The notes beneath the pieces are model-generated. The model saw only the letters and a program-made list of their open reading frames with translations, searched no databases and was not told the DNA's origin. 64,000 nucleotides of DNA. Source: Acidobacteria bacterium SCN 69-37. Lineage in GTDB: Bacteria > Acidobacteriota > Vicinamibacteria > Vicinamibacterales > SCN-69-37. Location: NCBI GenBank assembly GCA_001724025.1, contig MEDJ01000010.1:75368-139367 (forward strand), in the 5' to 3' direction. Of this stretch, positions 18,395-28,692 are shown piece by piece (the first letter of the stretch is position 1; each line of letters opens with the position of its first letter). The position numbers were made by a program, and so were the translations under genes.

Positions 18395-20953
18395 TCAGAA
18401 ATCCAGCCAGCGGCTGACCTTGACGAGAAATACGTTCTCGGCCGGGGCGTCGAATACGCGGCGCAGGTCGCGACCGAGCGAGAAGTCGCCGTGCGGGGAA
18501 ACGCCGTCGCGCCCCTGCTGCCAGACGACGAACAGTGTGGACCCGGGACGGTATTCCCAGCGCAGGACGTTGGTGGTGCGGAACGCGCGGACGTTGAAGT
18601 CCGGGTGGCCGTCGTAGGCGATCGCGCGGTACCTGTCGGCGTCGGCTGCCGCGCGCGGGGCGACCAACTCGGCGAACGATTCATACGCGCCCGCCGAGAC
18701 GAACGGGCGCGCATAAATCTGTACGCTCAGGCTTGGCGACACCGTGTAATTCACGCGCGTGCCCACGCCGATCGTCATCCGATCGATCGCCCCGAACACG
18801 TACTGTGTGCCGTCGGCGCCCTGCCGATTCGTCACCCACTGCCGCGCCGTCCGCTGGTGGCTGACGTCGAGTTCCACTCCCACGGTCAACGCCGACGTGG
18901 GACGCAGTGTCGTCCGGAACCACTGGCTCGAGTCGTGGGATCCGTTCCCGTCGGAGTACACGCCCTGTTCGACGTACATCGACAGCGGCTTGCGGTCGTC
19001 GGTCTCGATATACGCCCACGCGCTCGCCACGCCCGGCGCCAGGCCGCCCGGCCCACCCCGCGTCAGCCGATCGTCGAAGTGCTCGAGTTCCCGCGTACCG
19101 CCAGACCCGAAGCCCCAGTTGCCGATGGTGCGCCAGTGCGCGTTGACGTTGAACCCGAGATTGCGCCGGTCTCCCCCGAACGTCCAGCCCGCCCACTGAT
19201 TGATGTTGAAGCGGAACGTGCGGAAGAAGCGGCCGGGCGTCTCGTCCTTGAACTGAATCCAGCTCTCGGCCCACGTCTGATCCGCGCGCTCCTGGAAGCC
19301 CAGGTCATTGATGTCGAAACCGGGTGACCGATAGCCCGCGTTGACGTTGAAGACGACGTGCGCGCCGCCAATCTTGCCGAACGAGGCGCCGCCCGAGTGT
19401 CCGCCGAGCGCCGTGCGCAGCGGATCGTAGCGGAGGTGGGAGGCGTCGGGCCGCTGGAAGCTGTGGACGGTGCTGCGCTGCAGGCGATCGATCGCCGTGG
19501 CATCACCGCGCACCTGGCTGCCCGCCCAGAATCCCTGCAGCGAGTAGTGGCCCGACGGCCCGAAGCGCAGATCCCCGTCCGCTCCGCCCGTCACGGCCGA
19601 CGAGGGGAGGAACGTCAGGTCGTCGGGCAGGCGGCGGGTCGTGTTGGTGGCCATCACGCTGAGGCGCGATTGATCCGCGAACTCGCGCGTGATGCGCACG
19701 ACCGAGTAGCTGGTCACCGGCTCGACCGGCGTCCGCGTCCGGGGTCCGTCGTTGGCCGACGCCAGCCGCGCCTGCTCGGCGCCCGTCACAGCGGTCAGCG
19801 CGCCGACGGCGAAGGCGCCGATGCGCCCCGTGAGCTTGGCGGCCCCGAGAATGGTCGTATTCGACGGCTGATCGGCGAATCCGTCCTCGGGAGCCGCCAC
19901 CTGTCGCTGCGGGGCCCGACCGATGCGGCGCGAGTAGAACAGGTTCCTGAACTGGAACGTTCCTGCACCCTCGAGAAAGAACGGCCGACGTTCCGAGAAG
20001 AACGTCTCGAAGGCGCCGAGGTTCACGACGGCCGGATCGGCCTCGACCTGCCCGAAGTCCGGGTTGATCGTGCCTGTCAGCGTGAGGCCCGGCGCGACCT
20101 GGTACTTGACGTCGACGCCCGCCGAAAACGCGCCGGCAGGCGAGGAGACGAACGGATTGCCGGGAGCCGCGGGCGTGGTGGTCATCCGGGCCACCGCGTA
20201 CGGCATGACTTCGAGCGCGCGCGCCGGGGCGTCGATCTGCAGCCCGTTCAATTCCCCGAACGACGAGACGAACCCGCTCGCACTGCGCGCGAGCAGCGGC
20301 CACGTGGACGTCTCGTTCGTGTGGGCGACGGTGCGCATCGCGGCGAAGCCGATCGCCTCGATGTCGCGGCCGCGGAAGCGCAGCTGGGAGAAGCCGATGC
20401 GGAACTCGGCCTGCCAGCCGTCCGTCGTGCGCCGGACCGCCGCATCCCACACCGCGTCCCAGCCCTCGTCGTTGTTCGTGTCGTTGTACCAGTAGCGGTC
20501 GTACTGCACGCCGGCCACGTTCACGGCGAATTCGTAGGCGGTGCGCTTGTCGTTGAAGGAATCGATCAGCACCGCGATCCAGTCGGATGGCGAGCGATCG
20601 TCGCGGCGCGTGAGGTGGCCGACAATCGCGTCGGGTTCGGGATCGCGGGCCTGGACCGCGACGAACAGCGCGTCGGCGTCGTACGCCACCCGTACGACTG
20701 TCGCGTGCGTCGTCGACGCACCCTCGTCCGGTTCGCGCTGCACGAATGTGTCGATGGGCGGGGCGGCCTGCCAGACAGGCTCGTCGAACACGCCGTCGAT
20801 TCGCATCGGATCGGCCCCGGCCGGGACGGCCGCGGCGTGGACCGCGAGACGGGCGCTGGCGGCGCCCGAGGCGGTGGCGGCAAGCTGGCCGGCCAGCCCG
20901 GGGGCGGGCCAGGCCCAGAGGCCGGCGAGCAGGAGGACGGAGATCGATCGCAC
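18395..20953 (-). CDS. CBM9-like plus DUF5916 outer-membrane protein
   Basis: An 852-residue exported protein. GTG start with GGGAG six bases upstream; signal peptide in the first 22 residues. Residues about 45-230 form a CBM9-like sugar-binding fold (RIDGVFDEPVWQ). The remainder is DUF5916, with the hallmark FFSERRPFFLEGAGTFQF. It ends in alternating aromatic beta strands and a terminal Phe (SRWLDF) typical of outer-membrane barrels. Members are frequent in Acidobacteriota and Bacteroidota; the role is unproven, perhaps glycan binding or transport. The downstream neighbour is the tRNA-Leu gene. Confidence 0.85.
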   Translation of the reverse strand: MRSISVLLLAGLWAWPAPGLAGQLAATASGAASARLAVHAAAVPAGADPMRIDGVFDEPVWQAAPPIDTFVQREPDEGASTTHATVVRVAYDADALFVAVQARDPEPDAIVGHLTRRDDRSPSDWIAVLIDSFNDKRTAYEFAVNVAGVQYDRYWYNDTNNDEGWDAVWDAAVRRTTDGWQAEFRIGFSQLRFRGRDIEAIGFAAMRTVAHTNETSTWPLLARSASGFVSSFGELNGLQIDAPARALEVMPYAVARMTTTPAAPGNPFVSSPAGAFSAGVDVKYQVAPGLTLTGTINPDFGQVEADPAVVNLGAFETFFSERRPFFLEGAGTFQFRNLFYSRRIGRAPQRQVAAPEDGFADQPSNTTILGAAKLTGRIGAFAVGALTAVTGAEQARLASANDGPRTRTPVEPVTSYSVVRITREFADQSRLSVMATNTTRRLPDDLTFLPSSAVTGGADGDLRFGPSGHYSLQGFWAGSQVRGDATAIDRLQRSTVHSFQRPDASHLRYDPLRTALGGHSGGASFGKIGGAHVVFNVNAGYRSPGFDINDLGFQERADQTWAESWIQFKDETPGRFFRTFRFNINQWAGWTFGGDRRNLGFNVNAHWRTIGNWGFGSGGTRELEHFDDRLTRGGPGGLAPGVASAWAYIETDDRKPLSMYVEQGVYSDGNGSHDSSQWFRTTLRPTSALTVGVELDVSHQRTARQWVTNRQGADGTQYVFGAIDRMTIGVGTRVNYTVSPSLSVQIYARPFVSAGAYESFAELVAPRAAADADRYRAIAYDGHPDFNVRAFRTTNVLRWEYRPGSTLFVVWQQGRDGVSPHGDFSLGRDLRRVFDAPAENVFLVKVSRWLDF

Positions 20954-21088
20954 GGGGAACTCCCGGACGGGCAGGACGGCGCGGGATGCGCCACCGGAAC
21001 GTCGCGCGCGCCGGACCGCGTTGTCCGGCGTCGATGCGTTAGACGGTGCCGTGCGGCGACAGGTTGACCGTGCGCGTCCGGAACGGTT

Positions 21089-22099
21089 TCAGGAGGCCGG
21101 TGTGTACTGCGTGACGGTGGCCCGACACTCGTCGGCAATAGCCTCGGCCAGCGAGGCCGGGGCGACGACCTTCACGGCCGCGCCGAAGCCCAGCAGCCAG
21201 CTGCGCAGCGCCCAGTCGTTCGAGACGAGCAGGGTCATGCGGAGCGATCCGTCGGGCTGGTCGGTGAGGGTCTGCGAGTCGTGCCACACGCGCGACCGCA
21301 CGATCATGGCCACACGCGGGGCAAATTCGATCGCCACGGGTTCCGGTTCCCCGGTGAACACGCCCATCGACGTCGCGAACAGGCGCGCCGGCAGCTCCCG
21401 TGTCCGCTTGAACGTCTCGTCGGTCACCGACAGCCGTTCGATACGCTCGGTGGCGAAGGTCCGGAACTCGTCGTAGGCCGGCACCCAGGCCATCAGGTAC
21501 AGCCCACCCTGCGCCAGGGCCAGCCGGTAGGGCTGGACCGTGTAGTTCTTGAGGCTGTTGGCCGCCGCGGAGAAGTAGGCCATGGCGATGACGCGGCGAT
21601 CGCGGACCGCCTCGAAGAGCCGGCGGGTCGTGTCGACCTGTTGCAGCGATCCGGCCGAGACGCGGGGGCCGGCCTCGGCCGAAATGACCTGCGGCAGCGT
21701 GGCCAGGAATTCGCGCATGCGGGGGTTGAGCGCCCGCTCGATCTTCTCGAACGCCGCGCGCAGTTCATCGGCCAGCGGCCAGCCGGAAATGCCCTCGACC
21801 ACCGTACGGCTCAGGTAGAGCGCCGCCACATCCGAGACGGACAGGCCGTCCTGCACGGCGCGGAACGGTGCACCGTCGAGTCGCCAGCGCTTCGTCTCGT
21901 TCTCGTCGCCCTCGTCATAGACAGCGAATCCGGCCTCCTGAAGGGCCTGGAGGTCGCGACGGATGGTCCGCGTCGAGACCGACACCATGTCGGCCAGTTC
22001 GTGGATCGTGACCCCGGTCCGGCGGGTCTCGATTTCCCGAAGAATCTGCCACTGACGGATGACCTCGGCGTTTCTCATGAGTGGACGCTCGCCGGGCAT
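21089..22099 (-). CDS. YafY-type transcriptional regulator with WYL domain
   Basis: A 336-residue protein. The N-terminal HTH (TIHELADMVSVSTRTIRRDLQAL, about residues 30-52, DeoR/HTH_11 type) is followed by a linker. A WYL domain is recognised by IAMAYFSAANS, YRLALAQGGLYLMAWVP and FRTFATERIERL, and a C-terminal WCX part ends the protein. WYL domains bind nucleic acid or nucleotide ligands and are often tied to DNA-damage or phage responses. The start is either 22099 or the ATG at 22078; no strong Shine-Dalgarno decides. The target is not evident from neighbours. Confidence 0.85.
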   Translation of the reverse strand: MPGERPLMRNAEVIRQWQILREIETRRTGVTIHELADMVSVSTRTIRRDLQALQEAGFAVYDEGDENETKRWRLDGAPFRAVQDGLSVSDVAALYLSRTVVEGISGWPLADELRAAFEKIERALNPRMREFLATLPQVISAEAGPRVSAGSLQQVDTTRRLFEAVRDRRVIAMAYFSAAANSLKNYTVQPYRLALAQGGLYLMAWVPAYDEFRTFATERIERLSVTDETFKRTRELPARLFATSMGVFTGEPEPVAIEFAPRVAMIVRSRVWHDSQTLTDQPDGSLRMTLLVSNDWALRSWLLGFGAAVKVVAPASLAEAIADECRATVTQYTPAS

Positions 22100-22252
22100 C
22101 GTACGTCAGGTCCTGGCCTCTGGCCGAGATCCGATCGGACGGCAACGAACTTGCAAGTCTGGAGTCTCGTCATAAGGGGAAGATGTGAGGTCGATCGAGC
22201 CTGACCTCGTTTGTCACACGCCGCCGCTACGCTCAGGCGCAGGGAGGACAGT

Positions 22253-22465
22253 ATGACTCGCTTCGATGGCACGGCCGCTCGTCAGCTCGACCTGATTGAT
22301 TACCACCCGGTCATCCCGGTCCGGAAGGTCCGGCGCCATGCCGCGACGCCACCGCCCGGTTTCCGCGACCTCCGGCTCCTCAAGCAGGACGTATTCGTCG
22401 CGATCGAGCGCCGGCGCCGCCGCGCGCAGATCGCGGCGCGCCACGCGCTGCTGCACCAGGAGTAG
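22253..22465 (+). CDS. small Arg-rich protein, unknown
   Basis: A 70-residue frame starting MTRFDGTAARQLDL with a clear GGGAGGA Shine-Dalgarno 6-8 bases before the ATG. The C-terminal half is strongly basic (AIERRRRRAQIAARHALLHQ) and could bind nucleic acid. There is no family match that I recognise. It lies between the WYL regulator (divergent) and the palindrome at 22517. Confidence 0.45.
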   Translation: MTRFDGTAARQLDLIDYHPVIPVRKVRRHAATPPPGFRDLRLLKQDVFVAIERRRRRAQIAARHALLHQE

Positions 22466-22516
22466 CGCGCGGCGCGTGCGCTGCCCGATCCCACGGCGTT
22501 CTGCCGGTCCTCCGGT

Positions 22517-22538
22517 CCCCGAGGCTGAAGCCTCGGGG
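22517..22538. repeat. dispersed palindrome, CTGAAG centre
   Basis: CCCCGAGGCT at 22517-22526, GA centre, AGCCTCGGGG at 22529-22538: a perfect 10-bp inverted repeat between convergent genes. Confidence 0.75.
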
Positions 22539-22547
22539 CTCCGAGGA

Positions 22548-22584
22548 CCTTCCCCCCGCCTTCCCGCCTGTCGCCTCCCAGCCT
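22548..22584. repeat. GC-rich dispersed repeat next to the gdh stop codon
   Basis: On the minus strand the sequence after the gdh stop reads AGGCTGGGAGGCGACAGGCG. It closely parallels the sequence after the aldo/keto reductase stop at 7366 (AGGCTGGGAGCTGACAGGCG). Both copies begin at the stop codon itself. Confidence 0.65.
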
Positions 22585-24000
22585 TCAGGGATAGACACCG
22601 AGTTCGAGATACGCCCGCGCGATCTTGTCGATGGCCATGCGGAACGCCGCGGCGCGCAGGTCGCCCAGCTCCGGCGCCTGGCGATACGCCTCGCGCATCG
22701 CGTGATACGCGACGACCATCGTTTCTTCCAGCCCGGAGTTGACGATGTCCTGTTCGTCGGCGCCGTGGACCAGCTGCCGGCGATCCTCGTCGGACAGCCG
22801 CTGGCCCGTGAGCGACTCGAGGGCGCGGACGAAGCGCGCCTCGTCGGCTTCCTCGAGACGCTTCTCGAGCCGGCCGAAGCGCACGTGGGAAAGGTTCTTG
22901 AGCCACTCGAAGTACGACACGGTCACGCCGCCGGCGTTGGCGTAGATGTCGGGGATGACGAGCGTCCGCCGCGCCCTGAAAACCGTCTCGGCGTCGGGCG
23001 TCGTCGGGCCATTGGCGCCCTCGAGGATGACGCGGGCCTTGATGCGCGGCGCGTTGTCGGCGGTGAGCACGTTTTCCACCGCCGCAGGAATCAGGACGTC
23101 ACACTCGAGTTCCAGCCCGGCTGCCGGTTCGGCCAGCGTCGTGGCGCCGGGGAAGTCGCGGATCGATCCGTGTTCCCGGCGATGGACCGCCACCGCCGCG
23201 GGATCCAGTCCGTCGGGATGTGCGATGACGCCGTCCTGTTCGACGATGGCCACGATGCGCGCGCCGGCCTCGTGGCAGAAGAGCGCCGCGTGGTAGCCCA
23301 CGTTGCCGAGGCCCTGCACGATGAGGCGTTTGCCGTCCAGGCCGGGCGTCAGGCCGAGCGCCTGCATGTCCTCGGTGACGCCGCACGCTTCGCGCAGGGC
23401 GAAGTAGAGCCCGCGTCCCGTGGCCTCGCGGCGCCCCCGCAGGCCCCCCTCGGCAATCGGCTTGCCCGTCACCGACGCCAGGCCGTCGAGGGCGCCGGGG
23501 TGATGCGCGAGGTACGTGTCGACCATCCACGCCATCTCGCGTTCACCCGACCCGTAGTCCGGGGCCGGCACGTCGATGCCGGGACCGATGAAGTTCTTCT
23601 TGATCAGTTCGTGCGTGTACCGGCGCGTGATGCGCTCGAGTTCGTCCAGGTCATAGCCGCGTGGATCGATCTGGATCGCACCCTTCGCCCCGCCGTACGG
23701 GACGTCGACGATCGCGCACTTGTAGGTCATCAGCGCGGCCAGGCCCTTGACTTCGTCCTCATCGACGAACGGCGCGACGCGCACGCCTCCCTTCGTCGGC
23801 ATCTTGTGATGACTGTGCTCGACGCGCCAGGCGGTGATCGTCTCGAACCGGCCGTCGCGTCGTTTGAACGGAAAGGCGAAGCGGTAGACGCTGTTGCAGG
23901 CCTTGATGACGTCGAGCAGGCCGGCGGGCCACCGGCCACCGACCGTCCCCCGATCGAAGTACGCGTTCACGTGATCGAACATGCTGCCGGCCTGTCCCAC
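22585..24000 (-). CDS. Glu/Leu/Phe/Val dehydrogenase family, glutamate dehydrogenase
   Basis: A 471-residue enzyme. The GTG at 24000 has GGGAGGT six bases upstream. The substrate domain has [12 protein letters not shown] and the catalytic-lysine motif [14 protein letters not shown], then [17 protein letters not shown]. The Rossmann NAD(P) motif is [12 protein letters not shown], and [11 protein letters not shown] and [14 protein letters not shown] follow. It interconverts glutamate and 2-oxoglutarate plus ammonia. The C-terminus is extended (about 40 residues beyond typical), with [12 protein letters not shown], as in a subgroup of bacterial GDHs. Substrate specificity for glutamate is inferred. 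Confidence 0.9.
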   Translation of the reverse strand: MGQAGSMFDHVNAYFDRGTVGGRWPAGLLDVIKACNSVYRFAFPFKRRDGRFETITAWRVEHSHHKMPTKGGVRVAPFVDEDEVKGLAALMTYKCAIVDVPYGGAKGAIQIDPRGYDLDELERITRRYTHELIKKNFIGPGIDVPAPDYGSGEREMAWMVDTYLAHHPGALDGLASVTGKPIAEGGLRGRREATGRGLYFALREACGVTEDMQALGLTPGLDGKRLIVQGLGNVGYHAALFCHEAGARIVAIVEQDGVIAHPDGLDPAAVAVHRREHGSIRDFPGATTLAEPAAGLELECDVLIPAAVENVLTADNAPRIKARVILEGANGPTTPDAETVFRARRTLVIPDIYANAGGVTVSYFEWLKNLSHVRFGRLEKRLEEADEARFVRALESLTGQRLSDEDRRQLVHGADEQDIVNSGLEETMVVAYHAMREAYRQAPELGDLRAAAFRMAIDKIARAYLELGVYP

Positions 24001-24212
24001 GGGTGCACCTCCCTGGCCGCGTCGTCGTCCCGTCGAGCGTGTGCCGGCGCGCGGCCGCCGTGATTGCGGATCCAGGACACCATATCGCGCCCTGCGCGCC
24101 GTCGCGTGGAGACGGCCCGTCGGCGGACGCGCGGGGGGCGGCCCGCCAGGCTGATAGAATGCGGGAGATCCGGTGCGTTCGAGTGCGTGATCGGCTCGCG
24201 AAGGAGTGCGTG

Positions 24213-24743
24213 ATGTCGAAGCTGCTGTTCGTGACTGCTCTGTGTCTCATGACGGTGTCGGGCGGCCTGACCGCTCAGGGCCCCGTCGAGTTGAAGGTTG
24301 GCGATCAGGCGCCTGACTTCACGTTGCCCGGCACGGATGGCCGGACGCACCACCTGTCGGATCTGCGCGGTCGCGCCGTCGTGCTCGCGTGGTTCCCGAA
24401 GGCCGCGACGCGCGGCTGCACGATCGAGTGCAAGTCGCTGACGGCCAGCGCCGCGGCGATCGGGGCCTACGATGTGGCGTACTTCATGGCGAGCGTCGAT
24501 ACGCCGGCCGACAATCTCACGTTCGCGAAGAACAACGACGCCAATTTTCCGCTGCTGTCCGACCCCGAGAAGACCGTGGCCCGGGCGTACGGCGTGCTCA
24601 ATCAGGGCGGCGTCGCCAACCGATGGACCTTCTACATCGGCCCCGACGGGCGCATCGTGCAGATCGATCACGCCGTCAATCCCGACACCTCGGGCCAGGA
24701 CCTGGTGGCGCGGCTCGACGCGCTGAAGATTGCCCGCAAGTAG
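24213..24743 (+). CDS. exported peroxiredoxin, BCP/PrxQ-like
   Basis: A 176-residue protein. AAGGAG Shine-Dalgarno seven bases before the ATG; signal peptide in residues 1-22 ([18 protein letters not shown]). The thioredoxin fold starts at [16 protein letters not shown], with the peroxidatic Cys in [11 protein letters not shown]; a second Cys five residues on matches the PrxQ resolving position. Reduces peroxides, here probably in the periplasm. It is divergent from gdh; a TAGAAT at about 24157 may be its -10 element. Confidence 0.88.
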   Translation: MSKLLFVTALCLMTVSGGLTAQGPVELKVGDQAPDFTLPGTDGRTHHLSDLRGRAVVLAWFPKAATRGCTIECKSLTASAAAIGAYDVAYFMASVDTPADNLTFAKNNDANFPLLSDPEKTVARAYGVLNQGGVANRWTFYIGPDGRIVQIDHAVNPDTSGQDLVARLDALKIARK

Positions 24744-24750
24744 TCCTGGC

Positions 24751-25332
24751 GTGTCCGATCCGTTCGTTCGGTATCAGCAGTGGTTCGACGAGGCGGCCGC
24801 CCGCGGCGGCAGCGATCCGAAGGCGGCCTGCCTCGCGACCGTCGACGACCAGGGACGGCCGTCGTCTCGCATGGTCCTGATCCAGTACGCGGATGCCACG
24901 GGGTTCGTGTTCTACACGAACCTCGGCAGCCGCAAGGCGCGTGAACTGGCGGCCCGGCCCGACACGGCGCTCTGCATCCACTGGCCGGCGATCGAGCGCC
25001 AGGTCCGCATCGAGGGCACGGTCGTGGCCGTGCCCGCCGACGAGGCCGATCGCTACTTCGCGCGGCGGCCGCGCGAGAGTCAGATCGGCGCGTGGGCGTC
25101 GCACCAGAGCGAGGTCCTGGCGTCACGGGCGGATCTTGAGGCGCGGGTGGCGGCGGCCACCGAACGGTTCGCCGGTCAGCCGGTGCCGCGCCCGCCGTTC
25201 TGGTCCGGCTACCGCGTCGTGCCCCGGCGTCTGGAGTTCTGGACCGGCGCCGCTGGCCGCCTTCACGAACGTGAGTTGTACGAACGCGATCGCGCAGACG
25301 CGGCGTGGCGCACGTCCTTTCTTTTTCCATGA
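24751..25332 (+). CDS. pdxH: pyridoxamine 5'-phosphate oxidase
   Basis: A 193-residue FMN enzyme that makes pyridoxal 5'-phosphate. Start chosen at GTG 24751 ([15 protein letters not shown]), just after the peroxiredoxin stop; a TTG at 24730 would overlap that gene. Signatures: [54 protein letters not shown], and the C-terminal [14 protein letters not shown] with RLHER. All FMN and PLP contacts of the family look present. The stop overlaps the next gene by ATGA. Confidence 0.95.
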   Translation: MSDPFVRYQQWFDEAAARGGSDPKAACLATVDDQGRPSSRMVLIQYADATGFVFYTNLGSRKARELAARPDTALCIHWPAIERQVRIEGTVVAVPADEADRYFARRPRESQIGAWASHQSEVLASRADLEARVAAATERFAGQPVPRPPFWSGYRVVPRRLEFWTGAAGRLHERELYERDRADAAWRTSFLFP

Positions 25333-26255
25333 CTGCACACGACGCCTCAGGCACCAGCCGGCACCGGCCGGCCCCCCACGTCCCCGAACCGCCCGTCGAA
25401 GGGCTGCCGAATCCAGCGGGCCAGGATCCGACGCTCGCGTCGGGCCCCGGTTCGGATACCTCGCAGCCGTCGCCGCCAGGGCACTCCGACGCCTTCATGC
25501 TGGCGGGGCCGAGGAGCCGCCTCCAGGAACTGCTGATGCTCGGTCGCGCGATGCGCGACTTCCTGCGCGGATTCCGGGCTCTGCACTTCGTCGGCCCGTG
25601 CGTGACGATTTTCGGATCGGCCCGTTTCCACGCCGGACACCCGTACTACGCCGTGGCGCGCGAAGTGGGACGCCGGACGAGCGGACTGGGATTCACGGTG
25701 ATGACCGGGGGCGGCCCGGGCCTCATGGAGGCGGCCAACCGCGGCGCCCGCGATGCCGGCGGCCGTTCGATCGGCTGCAACATCGAACTGCCGATGGAGC
25801 AGGAACCCAATCCGTACCTGGATCGCTGGGTCAACTGCCACTACTTCTTCGTGCGCAAGGTGCTCCTCTTCAAGTACTCGTATGCGTTCGTCGCGCTGCC
25901 GGGCGGCCTCGGCACACTCGACGAATTGTCGGAAGCACTGACGCTCATCCAGACGGGCAAGATCCGGAACTATCCCGTGATCCTGGTCGGCACCGAGTTC
26001 TGGAAGCCGTTTGTCGATCTGCTCAAGGAGATGCTCGAGGAGGGCGCAATCGGCGCCAAGGATCTCGATCTCCTGCTCGTCACCGACGATCTCGACGCGG
26101 CGATGGCGCATCTCGAGGTGAACGCCGTCACGGCCTTCGGCCTGCGGCGTGTCCCGCGCCGGAACCCGAAGTGGTGGCTGGGCGAGCGTGGCCTGGGCGT
26201 GAGCCGTCCAGCCATCGTGCCCGCTGCCGGGCCCGAACCGCATCGGCCCGAGTGA
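25329..26255 (+). CDS. LOG family protein (nucleotide 5'-monophosphate nucleosidase-like)
   Basis: A 308-residue protein whose ATG overlaps the pdxH stop. The first 55 residues are Pro-rich and probably disordered. The Rossmann-like core has [14 protein letters not shown] and [12 protein letters not shown], the two diagnostic LOG/YgdH motifs (PGGxGTxxE). LOG proteins cleave nucleoside monophosphates to base and ribose 5-phosphate; cytokinin activation is known in plants. Coupling with pdxH may reflect shared use of ribose-phosphate or PLP metabolism, but that is inference. Confidence 0.88.
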   Translation: MTAHDASGTSRHRPAPHVPEPPVEGLPNPAGQDPTLASGPGSDTSQPSPPGHSDAFMLAGPRSRLQELLMLGRAMRDFLRGFRALHFVGPCVTIFGSARFHAGHPYYAVAREVGRRTSGLGFTVMTGGGPGLMEAANRGARDAGGRSIGCNIELPMEQEPNPYLDRWVNCHYFFVRKVLLFKYSYAFVALPGGLGTLDELSEALTLIQTGKIRNYPVILVGTEFWKPFVDLLKEMLEEGAIGAKDLDLLLVTDDLDAAMAHLEVNAVTAFGLRRVPRRNPKWWLGERGLGVSRPAIVPAAGPEPHRPE

Positions 26256-26273
26256 TCGCGCGAGCCTGGCGCG

Positions 26274-26305
26274 CGCCATCGGTCGCCCGTGGGCGACCGA
26301 TGGCG
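26274..26305. terminator. bidirectional hairpin between convergent genes
   Basis: Perfect 15-bp inverted repeat (26274-26288 and 26291-26305) with a two-base centre, between the ends of the LOG gene and truA. No U tract on either side, so termination may rely on the very stable stem. Confidence 0.6.
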
Positions 26306-26328
26306 TCGACGTCAGGTCAGACCGGTGA

Positions 26329-27111
26329 TCACGGGAGCCGGAAGAGCGGCGGATCGAGCGGCAGGTCGCGCGGGACGGGCTCGTAGAACACGCGTTCCAG
26401 GAACAACCCGGACGCTGGCGCCGTCAGCGTCGCCGGCAGGTCGGATCGCGAGCCGAGCAGACCAGGGACGCGCGCAGGTTCCAGCTCACCTCGTCCGACC
26501 GCCGCCAGGACGCCGGCCAGCCGCCGCACCATCTTCCACAGGAAGTGCGATCCAACCACGCGCAGCAGCACGAGCTGCCCCTCGCGTCGCAGTGTCACCG
26601 CCTCCACCTTGACCGTCGTCGACTTTTCGGTCGGATCGTCGTCCGTGAACGCGCGGAAGTCGGCGAAGCCGACGAACGCGTCGGCTGCCTGCTGCATGCG
26701 GGCGAGATCGAGCGGATTCTGAATCCACCAGACGAATGGCTTCGCGAACGCCGTGCGTCGTTCCGCGAACTGATAGATGTAGCTGCGGGCCACGGCGGCG
26801 TGACGGGCGTGGAAACGCGCCGGCACGCGCGCCACGTCGAGGATGTTGATGTCGGCCGGCAGCGCCTGGTTCAGGCGACGACGGACGGTGTCCGGCGGCA
26901 CGAGCGTCGGCAGATCGAGGTGCGCGACCTGGCCGAGCGCGTGGACGCCGGCGTCGGTCCGCCCCGAGCCGTAGGAGTCCGGCCGGGCGATCCGCAGGGC
27001 GTCGCGTACGGCGTCGTGCAGCGCGCCCTGGACGGTCCGGGCGTTCGGCTGGACCTGCCAGCCGCTGTAGCGCGTTCCGGCGTATTCCAGCGTGAGTTTG
27101 TATCGAGGCAT
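26329..27111 (-). CDS. truA: tRNA pseudouridine(38-40) synthase TruA
   Basis: A 260-residue enzyme from the ATG at 27111 ([21 protein letters not shown]). The catalytic Asp is in [15 protein letters not shown]. Also conserved are [15 protein letters not shown] and [13 protein letters not shown]. It modifies uridines 38-40 in the anticodon arm of tRNAs. Normal length. Divergent from the ferredoxin gene, with 58 bases between the starts. Confidence 0.96.
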   Translation of the reverse strand: MPRYKLTLEYAGTRYSGWQVQPNARTVQGALHDAVRDALRIARPDSYGSGRTDAGVHALGQVAHLDLPTLVPPDTVRRRLNQALPADINILDVARVPARFHARHAAVARSYIYQFAERRTAFAKPFVWWIQNPLDLARMQQAADAFVGFADFRAFTDDDPTEKSTTVKVEAVTLRREGQLVLLRVVGSHFLWKMVRRLAGVLAAVGRGELEPARVPGLLGSRSDLPATLTAPASGLFLERVFYEPVPRDLPLDPPLFRLP

Positions 27112-27169
27112 GAGAGGTGAGACAGTTAGAGGGCGCCGGTCTGCACGGGCCTGCCGGCGCCTGGCGCGT

Positions 27170-27559
27170 ATGGGCAAGGATCGCACAACTCCGGAAGCAG
27201 CCGCGGCAGCGTTCGGTGTCGGACGCCTGCAGCGTCACCTGTTCATCTGTACTGGACCGGACTGTGTCTCGTCGCGTCGTGGCAACCGCACCTGGGAGTA
27301 CATCAAGGATCGCCTGAAGGCGCTCGGACTGAGCGGTCCGCGCGGCCAGACGTACCGCACGCGCTGTCGATGCCTGCGGATCTGTACGGCTGGTCCCGTC
27401 GCGCTCGTGTATCCCGAGGGAGCGTGGTATCGCGATGTCACGCCCGAGAACGCCGAACGCATCATCCAGGAGCACATCATCGGCGGTCGTGTCGTCGAGG
27501 ACCTCTGCTTCGCCCGCAACCCCCTCCCGCTCCCCGGCGCAGATTCGGAGACGCGCTGA
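27170..27559 (+). CDS. thioredoxin-like [2Fe-2S] ferredoxin
   Basis: A 129-residue protein, [18 protein letters not shown]. Cysteines are arranged as FICTGPDC near residue 27 and [19 protein letters not shown] near 70, the pattern of thioredoxin-like [2Fe-2S] ferredoxins (NuoE-C-terminal type). [18 protein letters not shown] completes the fold. It ends 3 nt before a radical SAM gene, so it probably supplies electrons to that enzyme; that link is inference from position. Confidence 0.85.
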   Translation: MGKDRTTPEAAAAAFGVGRLQRHLFICTGPDCVSSRRGNRTWEYIKDRLKALGLSGPRGQTYRTRCRCLRICTAGPVALVYPEGAWYRDVTPENAERIIQEHIIGGRVVEDLCFARNPLPLPGADSETR

Positions 27560-27562
27560 CCT

Positions 27563-28588
27563 ATGGAAAAACAAGCCGTTGTCAAAGCCTGGGGTCTGAT
27601 TCTCGGCGGCTACCAGCCGAATCTTTCCATTGAAATCACGCGGGAGTGCCCCCTGCGCTGTCCGGGATGCTACGCCTACAACGACGACCATCTCGGCGGC
27701 GGCGTGGTGCTGCGCGACCTGGCCGACTACAAGGGCCAGCAACTGATCGACGGCGTCCTCGACGTGGTGAAGCGGTACAAGCCGCTGCACGTGTCACTCG
27801 TGGGCGGCGAGCCGCTCGTCCGGTTCCGGGAACTCGAGGTCCTGGTGCCGAAGCTGACGGGCATGGGTGTCCATACGCAGGTGGTGACGAGCGCCGTGCG
27901 GCCGATTCCGGAAGGTTGGGCGGACATGCCTGGTCTGCAGGTCTGCGTCTCGATCGACGGCCTGCAGCCCGAGCACGACGAGCGACGCAAGCCGGCCACC
28001 TACGAGCGGATCCTCAAGCACATCAAGGGGCAGCACGTGACAGTGCACTGCACCATCACGCGCCAGCAGTCGCGCGCGGGCTACGTCACGGCGTTCACGG
28101 ACTTCTGGGCGCCGCTGCCCGACGTCAAGCGCATCTGGTTCAGCCTCTACACGCCGCAGATCGGCGAGGACTCGCCCGAGCGGCTGCTGCCCGAGGATCG
28201 TGCCCGGGTGGTCGAGGAAATCAGCCGGCTGCACGCGATCGAGCCCAAGCTGATGGACATGATTCCGTCGGTCGTCCAGGGCTACCTGCGGCCGCCGCAG
28301 AATCCGGATGCCTGCATCTTCTCGAAGACGACCGCCTGCCTGTCGGCCGATCTCGAAAAGGCGATCGTGCCGTGTCAGTACGGCGGCAATCCCGACTGCA
28401 CCCAGTGCGGCTGCATGGCGTCTGTCGGACTCGGCGCCGTCGGGGACTATCGTCTCGGCGGCGTGATGCCGCTGCGGACGATCTTCACGGCGTCGCTGGC
28501 CGTCGGCCGGGCCGCACGCGCGCTCCGCGGTGGCGAGCCCAAGGGCCACAAGCCGCGGTTCACGCCGCAGGTGAGCACGGCTGAATAG
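27563..28588 (+). CDS. radical SAM protein with C-terminal Cys cluster
   Basis: A 341-residue protein. The radical SAM motif is CPLRCPGC (residues about 30-37, CxxxCxxC), followed by the GGEP SAM-binding motif in VSLVGGEPLVRF. The C-terminal third holds additional cysteines (CIFSKTTAC, then CQYGGNPDCTQCGC) suggestive of a SPASM/twitch auxiliary Fe-S cluster. Such enzymes usually modify peptides or carry out lipid or cofactor chemistry. No precursor peptide gene is seen nearby; the small gene at 28693 is on the other strand. Substrate unknown. Confidence 0.85.
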   Translation: MEKQAVVKAWGLILGGYQPNLSIEITRECPLRCPGCYAYNDDHLGGGVVLRDLADYKGQQLIDGVLDVVKRYKPLHVSLVGGEPLVRFRELEVLVPKLTGMGVHTQVVTSAVRPIPEGWADMPGLQVCVSIDGLQPEHDERRKPATYERILKHIKGQHVTVHCTITRQQSRAGYVTAFTDFWAPLPDVKRIWFSLYTPQIGEDSPERLLPEDRARVVEEISRLHAIEPKLMDMIPSVVQGYLRPPQNPDACIFSKTTACLSADLEKAIVPCQYGGNPDCTQCGCMASVGLGAVGDYRLGGVMPLRTIFTASLAVGRAARALRGGEPKGHKPRFTPQVSTAE

Positions 28589-28692
28589 GAGGCACCAGCC
28601 CGGCAGCCTGCGACCACGGCAGACTCCCGGCTCGGACCTTCCACGACACCCGATCTGACAAGGCCGACGCCCAGCGACGTGCCGTGCCGGAC

